Assembly: GCA_900757205.1 (NCBI GenBank)
Contig: CAAENA010000023.1
Span: 1 to 5,945 of the forward strand
Length of the DNA stretch: 5,945 nt
Origin: an uncultured Collinsella sp.
GTDB taxonomy: Bacteria; Actinomycetota; Coriobacteriia; Coriobacteriales; Coriobacteriaceae
Direction: 5' to 3'
The position numbers and the translations under genes were made by a program. Within the stretch, counting starts at the first letter, position 1; each line of letters opens with the position of its first letter. Of the stretch, positions 1 through 5,714 are shown one piece after another. The notes beneath the pieces are model-generated. The model was not told where the DNA came from and made no database searches. It was given only the letters and a program-made list of their open reading frames with translations.

Positions 1-179
1 ACATCAACATCATCGACACCGCCGAGTTCGCGATCCCCGGCCTTGACGACGAGTTCCGCGTCATCGTGTCTCCGTGGATCCTCTCCTCGCTGATCACCGA
101 TCGCCTTGCTGCTTACTACGAGACGGTCACCAAGCACAACCTCAACTACCGTCGTTACTATCACCAGTTCGACTACTAA
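1..179 (+). CDS. SIS-domain phosphosugar isomerase/deglycase, C-terminal fragment (FrlB/GfrE-like)
   Basis: Only the last 58 codons are present. The reading frame is open from base 3 and ends with TAA at 177-179; the gene begins upstream of the window. The fragment runs from INIIDTAEF through a helical stretch with AAYYETVTKHNLN to a terminal RRYYHQFDY. A similar ending (aromatic pair, K-x-H-N, then RRYY and a final acidic residue plus Tyr) occurs, as I remember it, in sugar isomerase (SIS) proteins of the FrlB fructoselysine-6-phosphate deglycase group and related deglycases encoded beside mannose-family PTS genes. Such enzymes act in the cytoplasm on 6-phosphorylated sugar-amine conjugates, releasing glucose 6-phosphate and the free amine. 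The PTS genes directly downstream fit this role. The catalytic part lies outside the window, so another SIS function (for example an AgaS-like deaminase/isomerase) remains possible. Confidence 0.68.
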   Translation, partial: INIIDTAEFAIPGLDDEFRVIVSPWILSSLITDRLAAYYETVTKHNLNYRRYYHQFDY

Positions 180-214
180 TCGGTGACAAATAAGCTACTG
201 ATCAAGAAGCACCC

Positions 215-243
215 TGCCCGGGCGCATGCGTCCGGGCATTTTT
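215..243 (+). terminator. Intrinsic terminator-like hairpin between the SIS gene and EIIA
   Basis: A nearly perfect palindrome spans 215-238: TGCCCGG, one G, CGCATGCG, one T, then CCGGGCA. The only non-Watson-Crick position is a G-U wobble in RNA. Five T residues follow at 239-243. This is a strong rho-independent terminator shape, 35 nt after the upstream stop and 30 nt before the EIIA start. All flanking genes are co-directional and I see no good promoter between 180 and 273, so it may act as a partial terminator or mRNA-stabilising hairpin that lowers PTS expression relative to the upstream enzyme. Confidence 0.75.
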
Positions 244-260
244 ATGCCGAAATTCGCAAG

Positions 261-268
261 AAAGGGGA
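261..268 (+). promoter_or_regulatory. Ribosome binding site of EIIA (fixes the start at 274)
   Basis: AAAGGGGA lies 5-6 nt before the ATG at 274. In-frame ATGs further upstream, at 226 (inside the terminator stem) and 244, have no such site and would add residues not expected in the family. Confidence 0.75.
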
Positions 269-273
269 ATCGA

Positions 274-690
274 ATGAGGCAGTTTATCGTGGCGTCCCAT
301 GCTCATTTCGCGTCTGGAATCGTCGAGAGCATCGGCCTGCTCTCCGGCGAGCGCGAAAACGTCCATGCGCTGTCTATGTATGTCGACGGAAACGAGGACC
401 TGGTCAAGGAGGCTGCAGCGATTCTGGACGGCTTTGCCGCGGACGATGAGGTCGTCGTTTGCACCGACCTCTTTGGTGGCAGCGTCAACAACGAGTTCAC
501 CAAGATCGTCCAGACGCGCCCCAACACGCACCTGGTGACCAATATGAACCTGCCACTCCTTATTCAGCTGCTGTTCGTACCCGACTCCACCCCGATCGAT
601 GAGGCCATTCGCCAGATCGTCGAGGCGGACGACACCAAGGTCAAGTACGTCAACGACCTGCTGGGGCAGGCCGAACTCGATGAGTTTTAA
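274..690 (+). CDS. PTS mannose/fructose/sorbose-family EIIA component
   Basis: This 138-residue cytoplasmic protein accepts phosphate from HPr and passes it to EIIB. The N-terminus MRQFIVASHAHFASG matches the first strand and phosphorylation loop of mannose-family EIIA; His9 aligns with the active His10 of E. coli ManX, with His11 a less likely alternative. The region around 30 (GERENVHAL) and CTDLFGGSVNNE at 63-74 correspond to the family's conserved GE-x-NV and D-x-x-GGSP/V-N segments, so Asp65 is the expected partner of the active His. The length is that of a single EIIA domain, so EIIA and EIIB are separate here, unlike the fused ManX, and resemble the layout of the Salmonella gfr and dga systems. 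The start at 274 was chosen for its ribosome binding site and the family N-terminus. EIIB follows after 17 nt. Confidence 0.93.
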   Translation: MRQFIVASHAHFASGIVESIGLLSGERENVHALSMYVDGNEDLVKEAAAILDGFAADDEVVVCTDLFGGSVNNEFTKIVQTRPNTHLVTNMNLPLLIQLLFVPDSTPIDEAIRQIVEADDTKVKYVNDLLGQAELDEF

Positions 691-707
691 CCACTAGGGA
701 GCACATC

Positions 708-1178
708 ATGATTCAGATGATTCGCGTGGACTATCGACTGCTTCACGGCCAGGTTGCCGTTAGCTGGACCTCGGCTCTGGGTGCCGACTGCATCCTGTTG
801 GTGAGCGACACGGTCCTCAATGACAAGCTTCGTCTGCAGGCCCTGTCCCTTGCAAAGCCGGAGGGCTGCAAGGTCGTCGTCAAAAACACCGAGGATGCCG
901 TCAAGGCGCTCCAGAGCGGTGTGACCGATAAGTACAAGCTCTTCGTGGTTTGCGAGACGATCCAGCAGGCCGGTGCCGTCGCCAAGGCGATGGGCGTCAA
1001 GAAGATCAACCTCGGCAATGTTGCCTTTAGCGAGGATGCCCGCCAGGTCTCGACCAGCGTATTTCTCACGCCCGAAAACGAGGCATACGTCAAAGAGCTG
1101 CTCGGCGAGGGCTACGAGCTGTTCATTCAGATGATTCCGGCAGATGCGAAGACTGACGCCGCGAAGGTCATCGGTTAG
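708..1178 (+). CDS. PTS mannose/fructose/sorbose-family EIIB component
   Basis: This 156-residue cytoplasmic protein takes phosphate from EIIA and transfers it to the sugar during transport. The hallmark phosphorylation loop is at residues 8-16, DYRLLHGQV, with His13 as the expected phosphorylated residue; the family consensus is D-x-R-L-I/L-H-G-Q-V. The rest (ILLVSDTVLNDK near 29-40, a KVVVKNTEDA strand near 55-64, and KINLGNVAF) follows the usual alpha/beta layout of the family, and the length is close to the usual 155-165 residues. The start ATG is preceded by GGGAG at 697-701 with good spacing. The stop TAG at 1176-1178 is part of the TAGGGG sequence that serves as the EIIC ribosome binding site, which suggests tight translational linkage with the next gene. 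Confidence 0.95.
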   Translation: MIQMIRVDYRLLHGQVAVSWTSALGADCILLVSDTVLNDKLRLQALSLAKPEGCKVVVKNTEDAVKALQSGVTDKYKLFVVCETIQQAGAVAKAMGVKKINLGNVAFSEDARQVSTSVFLTPENEAYVKELLGEGYELFIQMIPADAKTDAAKVIG

Positions 1179-1186
1179 GGGCCATC

Positions 1187-1978
1187 ATGGTTATCAAGAC
1201 AATCCTGATTTTCCTTATTGCCCTTTTGGGTTATTCCGAGTGGCTGACGGGCACGAGCTACCTCCAGCGCCCGATCGTGCTCGGACCTCTGGTTGGCCTT
1301 GTCATGGGCGACATGGTGACCGGCACGATCATGGGCGCCACGATGGAGCTTGCCATGGTCGGCGCCATCTCGGTCGGTGCGTATAACCCGCCCGATACGA
1401 TTTCCGGAACCATCCTGGGCGTGTCGCTTGCCATGCAGGCCGGTGCGGACGCTTCGGCGGCCCTGACCCTGGGCATTCCCATCGCAACGATCGTCCTGGC
1501 GCTCGATACCGCCCTGGGCCAGCCGGTGATGCTGCTGCTGGTGCACCGTATCGACAAAAACGTCGAGGACGGAGACACCAAGGCCATCACGCGCAACATG
1601 CTCATCGCGGGTTATGCGCAGAGCTGGTGCGGCCTGCTGATTATTCCCCTGGCATTCTTCTTTGGCGCCGATGCCGTCGCCAGCCTGCTCAACATCATTC
1701 CCGATTTCGTTCAGACCGGCATGGATGTCGCCGCCGCCTTCTTGCCCGCACTCGGCTTTGCGATGCTGGCGCAGATGATTATGAACAAAACGGTGGCTCC
1801 GTTCTTCTTCGCTGGCTTCTTCCTCGTCGCCTACTTTGGCATTAGCACGACGGGCGTGGCGATCTTTGCCGCGATCATCGTCGTCGCGATGACGGTTTTG
1901 GGCGAGAAGAAAAAGGCGGAGCAGCCCGCAGTGGCAACCGAGGATCCTGCGATTGGGAGTGGGTTCGATGAGTTTTAA
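1187..1978 (+). CDS. PTS mannose/fructose/sorbose-family EIIC membrane component
   Basis: This 263-residue integral membrane protein forms the sugar translocation path together with EIID. It is strongly hydrophobic through residue 239. Residues 28-41 (RPIVLGPLVGLVMG) and 50-70 (GATMELAMVGAISVG followed by AYNPPD) match the conserved G-x-x-x-E and G-A-x-x-P-D regions of mannose-family EIIC, which help form the substrate site. Further hydrophobic blocks lie at about 92-119, 138-160, 180-198 and 204-238. A polar tail begins with GEKKKAEQP at 239-247, consistent with a cytoplasmic C-terminus. The last 11 nt overlap EIID in another frame. The sugar specificity cannot be read from the sequence by eye. 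Confidence 0.94.
   Translation: MVIKTILIFLIALLGYSEWLTGTSYLQRPIVLGPLVGLVMGDMVTGTIMGATMELAMVGAISVGAYNPPDTISGTILGVSLAMQAGADASAALTLGIPIATIVLALDTALGQPVMLLLVHRIDKNVEDGDTKAITRNMLIAGYAQSWCGLLIIPLAFFFGADAVASLLNIIPDFVQTGMDVAAAFLPALGFAMLAQMIMNKTVAPFFFAGFFLVAYFGISTTGVAIFAAIIVVAMTVLGEKKKAEQPAVATEDPAIGSGFDEF
1955..1959 (+). promoter_or_regulatory. Ribosome binding site of EIID (fixes the start at 1968)
   Basis: GGGAG lies within the EIIC coding sequence, 8 nt before the ATG at 1968. In-frame TTG (1953) and GTG (1959) codons sit on or beside this site and are unlikely starts. Because the site lies within EIIC, translation of EIID is probably coupled to EIIC. Confidence 0.65.
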
Positions 1979-2804
1979 GTTTGAGTCTTCTTATGACGGG
2001 CTGATTTCCCGCGCAGACCTTAAGAAGCTGTTCTGGCGCTCGATTCCCTATGAGCATTCCTGGAACTACGAGCGTATGGGCCATATCGGCTTTATGTGGG
2101 CCCTTATGCCGATCCTTCGCAAGCTGTATCCGCAGGATGCAGACTTTAAGGCCGCACTCAAGCGCCATATGGAGCTCTATAACGTCACGCCGTACATCTC
2201 GACGCTCCCCATGTCCATTGCTGCCGCAATGGAAGAGGTCAACGCTACTGACGATAGCTTTGACACGAGCGCGATCTCTAATGTCAAGCTTGCTTTGATG
2301 GGACCGCTGTCCGGCGTGGGCGATGCCTTCTACTGGGGCACGCTGCGAATTTTGGCAACGGGTGTCGGCACGTCGCTGGCGCTGCAGGGCTCTATTCTTG
2401 GCCCGATTTTGTTCCTGCTCGTGTTCAACGTCCCTCACTACATCATCCGTTACCTGCTGACGTTTGTGGGATATCGCTTTGGCTCGGACATGATCAGCAA
2501 GGTCCAGGAATCGGGCATTATGGACACGATCGTCAAGATGGCCTCTATCATGGGCGCCATGGTGATCGGTGCTATGACCATGGAGATGGTCACCGTGGAC
2601 ATTCCGCTCATGGTCGGCGCGGGCGATGGCGCTCAGACGCTCGCCGAGCTGCTCAACGGAATCTTCCCGGGCTTTGTCACGATGGGGCTGTTTGGAATCG
2701 TCTATCTCATGCTCAAGAAGAAGATGAATCCGCTGCTCATTATGCTCGTGATCCTACTCGTGAGCATCGCCGGCGCGTTCTTTGGAGTGCTTGGTGTTCA
2801 GTAG
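1968..2804 (+). CDS. PTS mannose/fructose/sorbose-family EIID membrane component
   Basis: This 278-residue protein is the second membrane subunit of the mannose-family permease, a component found only in this PTS family. The N-terminal part has LFWRSIPYEHSWNYERM near 21-37 and GFMWALMPILRKLY at 41-54, typical of EIID. The signature KLALMGPLSGVGDAFYWG is at residues 107-124. Hydrophobic segments lie at about 143-160, 190-208, 232-249 and 255-276, with KKK at 250-252 before the last. The length matches the usual 270-285 residues. It overlaps EIIC by 11 nt and ends the PTS block. A possible promoter begins inside its last codons, and a terminator-like hairpin starts about 32 nt after its stop. 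Confidence 0.95.
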   Translation: MSFKFESSYDGLISRADLKKLFWRSIPYEHSWNYERMGHIGFMWALMPILRKLYPQDADFKAALKRHMELYNVTPYISTLPMSIAAAMEEVNATDDSFDTSAISNVKLALMGPLSGVGDAFYWGTLRILATGVGTSLALQGSILGPILFLLVFNVPHYIIRYLLTFVGYRFGSDMISKVQESGIMDTIVKMASIMGAMVIGAMTMEMVTVDIPLMVGAGDGAQTLAELLNGIFPGFVTMGLFGIVYLMLKKKMNPLLIMLVILLVSIAGAFFGVLGVQ

Positions 2805-2819
2805 GGCATCCGTCATAAT
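2791..2819 (+). promoter_or_regulatory. Candidate sigma-70-type promoter at the end of EIID
   Basis: TTGGTG at 2791-2796 and CATAAT at 2814-2819 are separated by 17 nt. The -10 box matches the consensus at five of six positions; the -35 box matches only TTG. It would start transcription near 2826, just before the hairpin at 2837-2870, and could drive the epimerase gene on its own. This is pattern-based only. Confidence 0.4.
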
Positions 2820-2836
2820 TAAAACAATGTAAGAGG

Positions 2837-2870
2837 GGGCGTCGCGCACACTGTGCTGCGGCGCCCTTTT
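2837..2870 (+). terminator. Intrinsic terminator after EIID, or attenuator before the epimerase
   Basis: GGGCGTCGC at 2837-2845 pairs with GCGGCGCCC at 2858-2866 (one G-U wobble). After a one-base bulge, GCAC pairs with GTGC around a three-base loop. TTTT follows at 2867-2870. The position fits the end of the PTS transcript, but the next gene's ribosome binding site begins only 5 nt later, so it could also act as a leader attenuator or as a protective 5' hairpin for the epimerase mRNA. Confidence 0.7.
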
Positions 2871-2874
2871 GCCG

Positions 2875-2882
2875 AAAGGTGG
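2875..2882 (+). promoter_or_regulatory. Ribosome binding site of the epimerase gene (fixes the start at 2888)
   Basis: AAAGGTGG lies 5 nt before the ATG at 2888. The alternative in-frame GTG at 2879 is part of this site and is therefore an unlikely start. Confidence 0.65.
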
Positions 2883-2887
2883 ACAAG

Positions 2888-3724
2888 ATGGAGTATCCAC
2901 AGCTTGCCGTCATGAATATCAGCCATCGCTATTTTGACCTTGAGGAATTCTTTTCCTCGGCAGCGGCCTCGGGCTACACGTGTTGCGAGCTTTGGACCGG
3001 GGCGATGCATCTGTATGTCGATTGCCATGGATACGATTCGATCGAGCAGGTGCGGGAGCTGTCACAGCGGTATGGAGTTCGGATTGTGGGGCTTTGTCCC
3101 GAACAGAACAACCCCAAGCCGTGGAATATCGCGGCGCGTGGGAATGAGGCGCGTGCCCGCACGCTCGCGTACTTTAAGAACGTTGTGGATATCGCGGCGG
3201 AACTTGGAGCCGAGCAGGTCATGGTCTCGAGCGGCTGGGCATTTTTGAACGAGCCGATCGAGGACGCGTGGGGTCGCAGCGCCTCGATGCTGCGTGCGAT
3301 TGCCGAGCATGCGGGAGAACGCGGCGTGCGACTGGTGCTCGAAGCCCTACAGCCGGTTGAGTCGATGATCGTGAACTCGGCGGCCGATACGAAGCACATG
3401 ATCGAGGCAGTTGATCATCCGGCACTTAAGGCGTGTCTGGATATGGGCGCCATGGCGGTGGCGGGGGATACCATCGACGATTACTTCGATCTGCTTGGCG
3501 ATGATGTCGCCCACGTGCATTTTGTCGATGTTGCGGCAGATGGCACGACGCATCTTGCCTGGGGTGACGGCGACCGCGATATGCGCGCTGACCTGGATAG
3601 GCTGGTGGCGCGCGGCTATCGCGGAGTTGTTTCGGCCGAGACCTATGACGGGCGCTATTTTGCCGACCCCGCAGCTGCCGATGCGCAGGTAATGGCAGAG
3701 TATCGTCGTGCGATTGGCGCCTAG
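2888..3724 (+). CDS. Sugar epimerase/isomerase, xylose isomerase-like TIM barrel (FrlC-like)
   Basis: This 278-residue protein is a predicted cytoplasmic, metal-dependent sugar or sugar-phosphate epimerase of the AP endonuclease family 2 fold. The four expected metal ligands are visible and spaced as in ketose 3-epimerases: Glu152 in VLEALQP, Asp185 in KACLDMG, His211 in HVHFVD and Glu251 in SAETYD. Several segments resemble E. coli FrlC (fructoselysine 3-epimerase) as I remember it: GLCPEQNNPKPWN at 68-80, EDAWGRSASML at 125-135, LEALQPVESMIVNSAAD at 151-167, and DYFDLLGDDVAHVHFVD at 198-214. FrlC interconverts fructoselysine with its C3 epimer psicoselysine, feeding the deglycase route. It lies 83 nt after the PTS block, separated by a hairpin and a possible promoter, so it may be co-regulated or separately transcribed. 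A different substrate, such as a tagatose/psicose-type sugar or a phosphate ester, is possible; fold and enzyme class are much surer than the exact reaction. Confidence 0.85.
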   Translation: MEYPQLAVMNISHRYFDLEEFFSSAAASGYTCCELWTGAMHLYVDCHGYDSIEQVRELSQRYGVRIVGLCPEQNNPKPWNIAARGNEARARTLAYFKNVVDIAAELGAEQVMVSSGWAFLNEPIEDAWGRSASMLRAIAEHAGERGVRLVLEALQPVESMIVNSAADTKHMIEAVDHPALKACLDMGAMAVAGDTIDDYFDLLGDDVAHVHFVDVAADGTTHLAWGDGDRDMRADLDRLVARGYRGVVSAETYDGRYFADPAAADAQVMAEYRRAIGA

Positions 3725-3725
3725 G

Positions 3726-3757
3726 TGGGGTTGGGCTGCGGCAATCTGCCCCATGTT
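3726..3757 (+). terminator. Weak candidate terminator after the epimerase gene
   Basis: TGGGG at 3726-3730 can pair with CCCCA at 3749-3753, with imperfect inner pairing, followed by ATGTTT. The stem is short and the T-run interrupted. It is placed correctly, directly after the stop at 3724, but it is not convincing by sequence alone. Confidence 0.28.
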
Positions 3758-3791
3758 TCCAAATGAATACGGTGTGAGCCGAGGGAGACGA

Positions 3792-3818
3792 TTTTCCTCG
3801 CAAGCACTCTAGTATGCT
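3792..3818 (+). promoter_or_regulatory. Possible promoter of the histidine operon
   Basis: TATGCT at 3813-3818 is a four-of-six -10 match, and overlapping candidates TAGTAT (3810-3815) and TAAAGT (3818-3823) also occur. No good -35 box is seen, only T-rich TTTTCC at 3792-3797 at short spacing. A promoter is expected here because the gene category changes from sugar uptake to histidine synthesis. A 7-bp hairpin (3780-3786 with 3794-3800) overlaps the -35 area and could be an operator or nothing. The exact boxes are uncertain. Confidence 0.3.
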
Positions 3819-3826
3819 AAAGTACC

Positions 3827-3858
3827 CAGAAGACCGGCGGAGCTATGCCGGTCTTCTG
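3827..3858 (+). other. Perfect 12-bp stem-loop in the hisZG leader
   Basis: CAGAAGACCGGC at 3827-3838 is exactly complementary to GCCGGTCTTCTG at 3847-3858, with the 8-nt loop GGAGCTAT. No T-run follows, so it is not a standard terminator. It lies 36 nt before the hisZG start and just after the possible -10 region, so it may form the 5' end of the mRNA. It could stabilise the message, bind a regulator, or be one arm of an attenuator. I found neither a T-box signature nor a run of His codons that would indicate classical attenuation. Confidence 0.6.
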
Positions 3859-3879
3859 CTCTATATGAAACACAGCATG

Positions 3880-3885
3880 AGGAGG
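3880..3885 (+). promoter_or_regulatory. Ribosome binding site of hisZG
   Basis: A perfect AGGAGG lies 8 nt before the ATG at 3894, supporting this start and strong translation initiation. Confidence 0.8.
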
Positions 3886-3893
3886 CTCACCAG

Positions 3894-5609
3894 ATGACGG
3901 CCACACCGTGGGGATTCCGGGACATCTTGCCCGAGGAGGCTCAGGCGCGCGAGGAGATCGCATGTACGGTGAAGGGCTGCTTTAGGGAGCATCATTACCT
4001 GCCGGTTGAGACGCCGCTGCTCGAGGACAAGGGTTCGCTCGAGGAAGGTGGCCGCATTGCGGACACGCCGTTTAAGCTCTTTGACGATGACGGGCGTTTG
4101 CTGGTGGTCCGTCCCGACAACACGTTGCCGATCGTGCGCTTGGTTTCGACCCGCATGCGCGCGGCCGATTTGCCGCTGCGCCTGCGCTACGAGGCGCCGG
4201 TGGTTCGCGAGTGCCAACGCAATGCCGGCGGCTCGCGTCAGTTTACGCAGCTGGGCTTTGAGCTCATCGGAGCGGGCGATGCCGCGGGCGATGTCGAGAT
4301 TGTCTCGCTGGTAGCCGAGGCCGTGCGCAAGCTGGCGTTGCCCGATGCGCGCATTATCGCAGGTAGCGTGCGTCCTTTTAAGGAGCTGCTCGCGGCGTGC
4401 GAGGATCGCGAGCTGGCTGCCGAGGCCCTGCGCTGCGTGCACGCCAATGACTTTGTGGGCCTCGATGCCCGCGTGGCGGCAAGCGCCGAGTCCGAGGCCG
4501 TCAAGGCCGCCATTAGCGAGCTGCCGCGCTTGCACGGCGGCGCCGAGGTACTCGACCGCGTGGACGCGCTGCTGGAAGCTGCCGGTATCGTCGCGCCGCT
4601 GACGCGCGAACTGCGCGCCCTAGTCGAGGGTCTGGCCCCCGAGGACGCCCAGGTGCTGTCGTTCGACTTCTCCATCATGAACTCGTTCGATTACTACACG
4701 GGCCTGGTCTTTAAGGCCTATGCCGGCGGCCTGCCCGATCCGGTCGGTTCGGGCGGACGATACGATTCCATCTTTACCGGCGCATTTGGCGACGGCATCG
4801 AGGTGCCGGCGGCGGGCTTCGCCTTTTCACTCGAGCGTCTGGAGGCTGCGCGCACTTCGGCTGAGGACGCCGCTCCGGACGGCGATCATGCCGCGGGCCG
4901 TGGTGCCGAGGGTCCGCTGCGCATCGCCGTTCCCAAGGGCTCGCTTAAGGCCGACACGCTCGACGTGCTCGAGGCCGCGGGCCTGGACGTCTCCGAGCTA
5001 CGCGACCCCGGCCGTCACCTGATCGTGCGCGGTCGCGATACACGTGCCACCCAGGGCGCGGTCGGAGATATCGAGTTTGTCATTGTGCGCCCCAGCGATG
5101 CGCCCGCCTTTGTGGGCTGCGGTGGTGCCGATTGTGGCATCTGCGGCTGGGATTCGCTTATCGAGGCCGACCTCAACCTGCTGCAGTTGGTCGATCTGGG
5201 CTACGGCCTGTGCACCTTTATCGAGGCGGAGCCTGCTTGGCGCGCCGGTCAGGCCGAGCGCAACTATGCCCGCCGCGGTTCGCTTCGCGTGGCAACCAAG
5301 TACCCGCGCATCGCGAGTGCCTGGTATGCCGAGCGCGGCGTGAATGCCGATATTGTTTCGCTGCACGGCAATATTGAGCTGGGACCCATCGTCGGTATGA
5401 CCGATCGCATCGTGGACATTACCGCCACGGGTGCTACGCTGCGCGATAACGACCTGGTTATTACTGGTCGCATCATGGACTGCACAGCGCGCTTCTTTGT
5501 CAATCCGGGTGCCGCTCGCCTGGATCCGCGCGTACGCGATCTTGCCGATCGCCTGGCTGCTGCCGTGAAGGACAAGCATTTTGAGCCCGTTGCGGGCTCG
5601 GCACAATAG
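3894..5609 (+). CDS. hisZG: HisZ-HisG fusion: ATP phosphoribosyltransferase with regulatory domain
   Basis: This 571-residue cytoplasmic protein should catalyse the first step of histidine synthesis, joining ATP and PRPP to give phosphoribosyl-ATP. Residues 1 to about 317 are HisZ, the histidyl-tRNA synthetase-like regulatory subunit: WGFRDILPEE at 6-15, a motif-2-like RYEAPVVRECQ...SRQFTQLGFELIG at 98-125, FDYYTGLVFKAYAGG at 265-279, GSGGRYDSI at 285-293 and GFAFSLERLE at 308-317. A linker rich in Ala, Asp, Glu and Gly covers about 318-341. Residues 342-571 are HisG: LRIAVPKGSL at 342-351, VIVRPSDAPAFVGCGGADCGICGWD at 396-420, and the PRPP-binding region DRIVDITATGATL at 504-516. The HisG part is about 230 residues, the short form lacking the C-terminal allosteric domain, which fits its need for HisZ. 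No in-frame ATG, GTG or TTG occurs across the linker, so separate synthesis of HisG is unlikely. HisD follows, consistent with a his operon. Confidence 0.93.
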   Translation: MTATPWGFRDILPEEAQAREEIACTVKGCFREHHYLPVETPLLEDKGSLEEGGRIADTPFKLFDDDGRLLVVRPDNTLPIVRLVSTRMRAADLPLRLRYEAPVVRECQRNAGGSRQFTQLGFELIGAGDAAGDVEIVSLVAEAVRKLALPDARIIAGSVRPFKELLAACEDRELAAEALRCVHANDFVGLDARVAASAESEAVKAAISELPRLHGGAEVLDRVDALLEAAGIVAPLTRELRALVEGLAPEDAQVLSFDFSIMNSFDYYTGLVFKAYAGGLPDPVGSGGRYDSIFTGAFGDGIEVPAAGFAFSLERLEAARTSAEDAAPDGDHAAGRGAEGPLRIAVPKGSLKADTLDVLEAAGLDVSELRDPGRHLIVRGRDTRATQGAVGDIEFVIVRPSDAPAFVGCGGADCGICGWDSLIEADLNLLQLVDLGYGLCTFIEAEPAWRAGQAERNYARRGSLRVATKYPRIASAWYAERGVNADIVSLHGNIELGPIVGMTDRIVDITATGATLRDNDLVITGRIMDCTARFFVNPGAARLDPRVRDLADRLAAAVKDKHFEPVAGSAQ

Positions 5610-5714
5610 CGCGAGCACGCACGGGCGCCCCAACGTACGGGCTGCGGGTCGACTGGCGCCGCCGCCCGGCATCTCGTTTTCCAAACGCAACCTCGATCGA
5701 TAGGGGATACCGAT

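Noticed and set aside
226..273. Upstream in-frame starts for EIIA at 226 and 244
   Set aside because: The first lies inside the terminator stem and neither has a ribosome binding site. The ATG at 274 gives the family-typical N-terminus.
1875..2438. A 187-codon minus-strand open frame across EIIC and EIID
   Set aside because: It is a frame shadow of clear PTS genes, with low-complexity Arg/Gln-rich translation and no known motif.
3725..3893. A T-box riboswitch or His attenuator leader peptide before hisZG
   Set aside because: No GGUGG-N-ACCGCG-type T-box sequence and no short frame with consecutive His codons were found.
5610..5714. A terminator or promoter between hisZG and hisD
   Set aside because: The inverted repeats here are short (for example GCCC/GGGC and CGTTT/AAACG), none is followed by a T-run, and no paired -35/-10 boxes are convincing.
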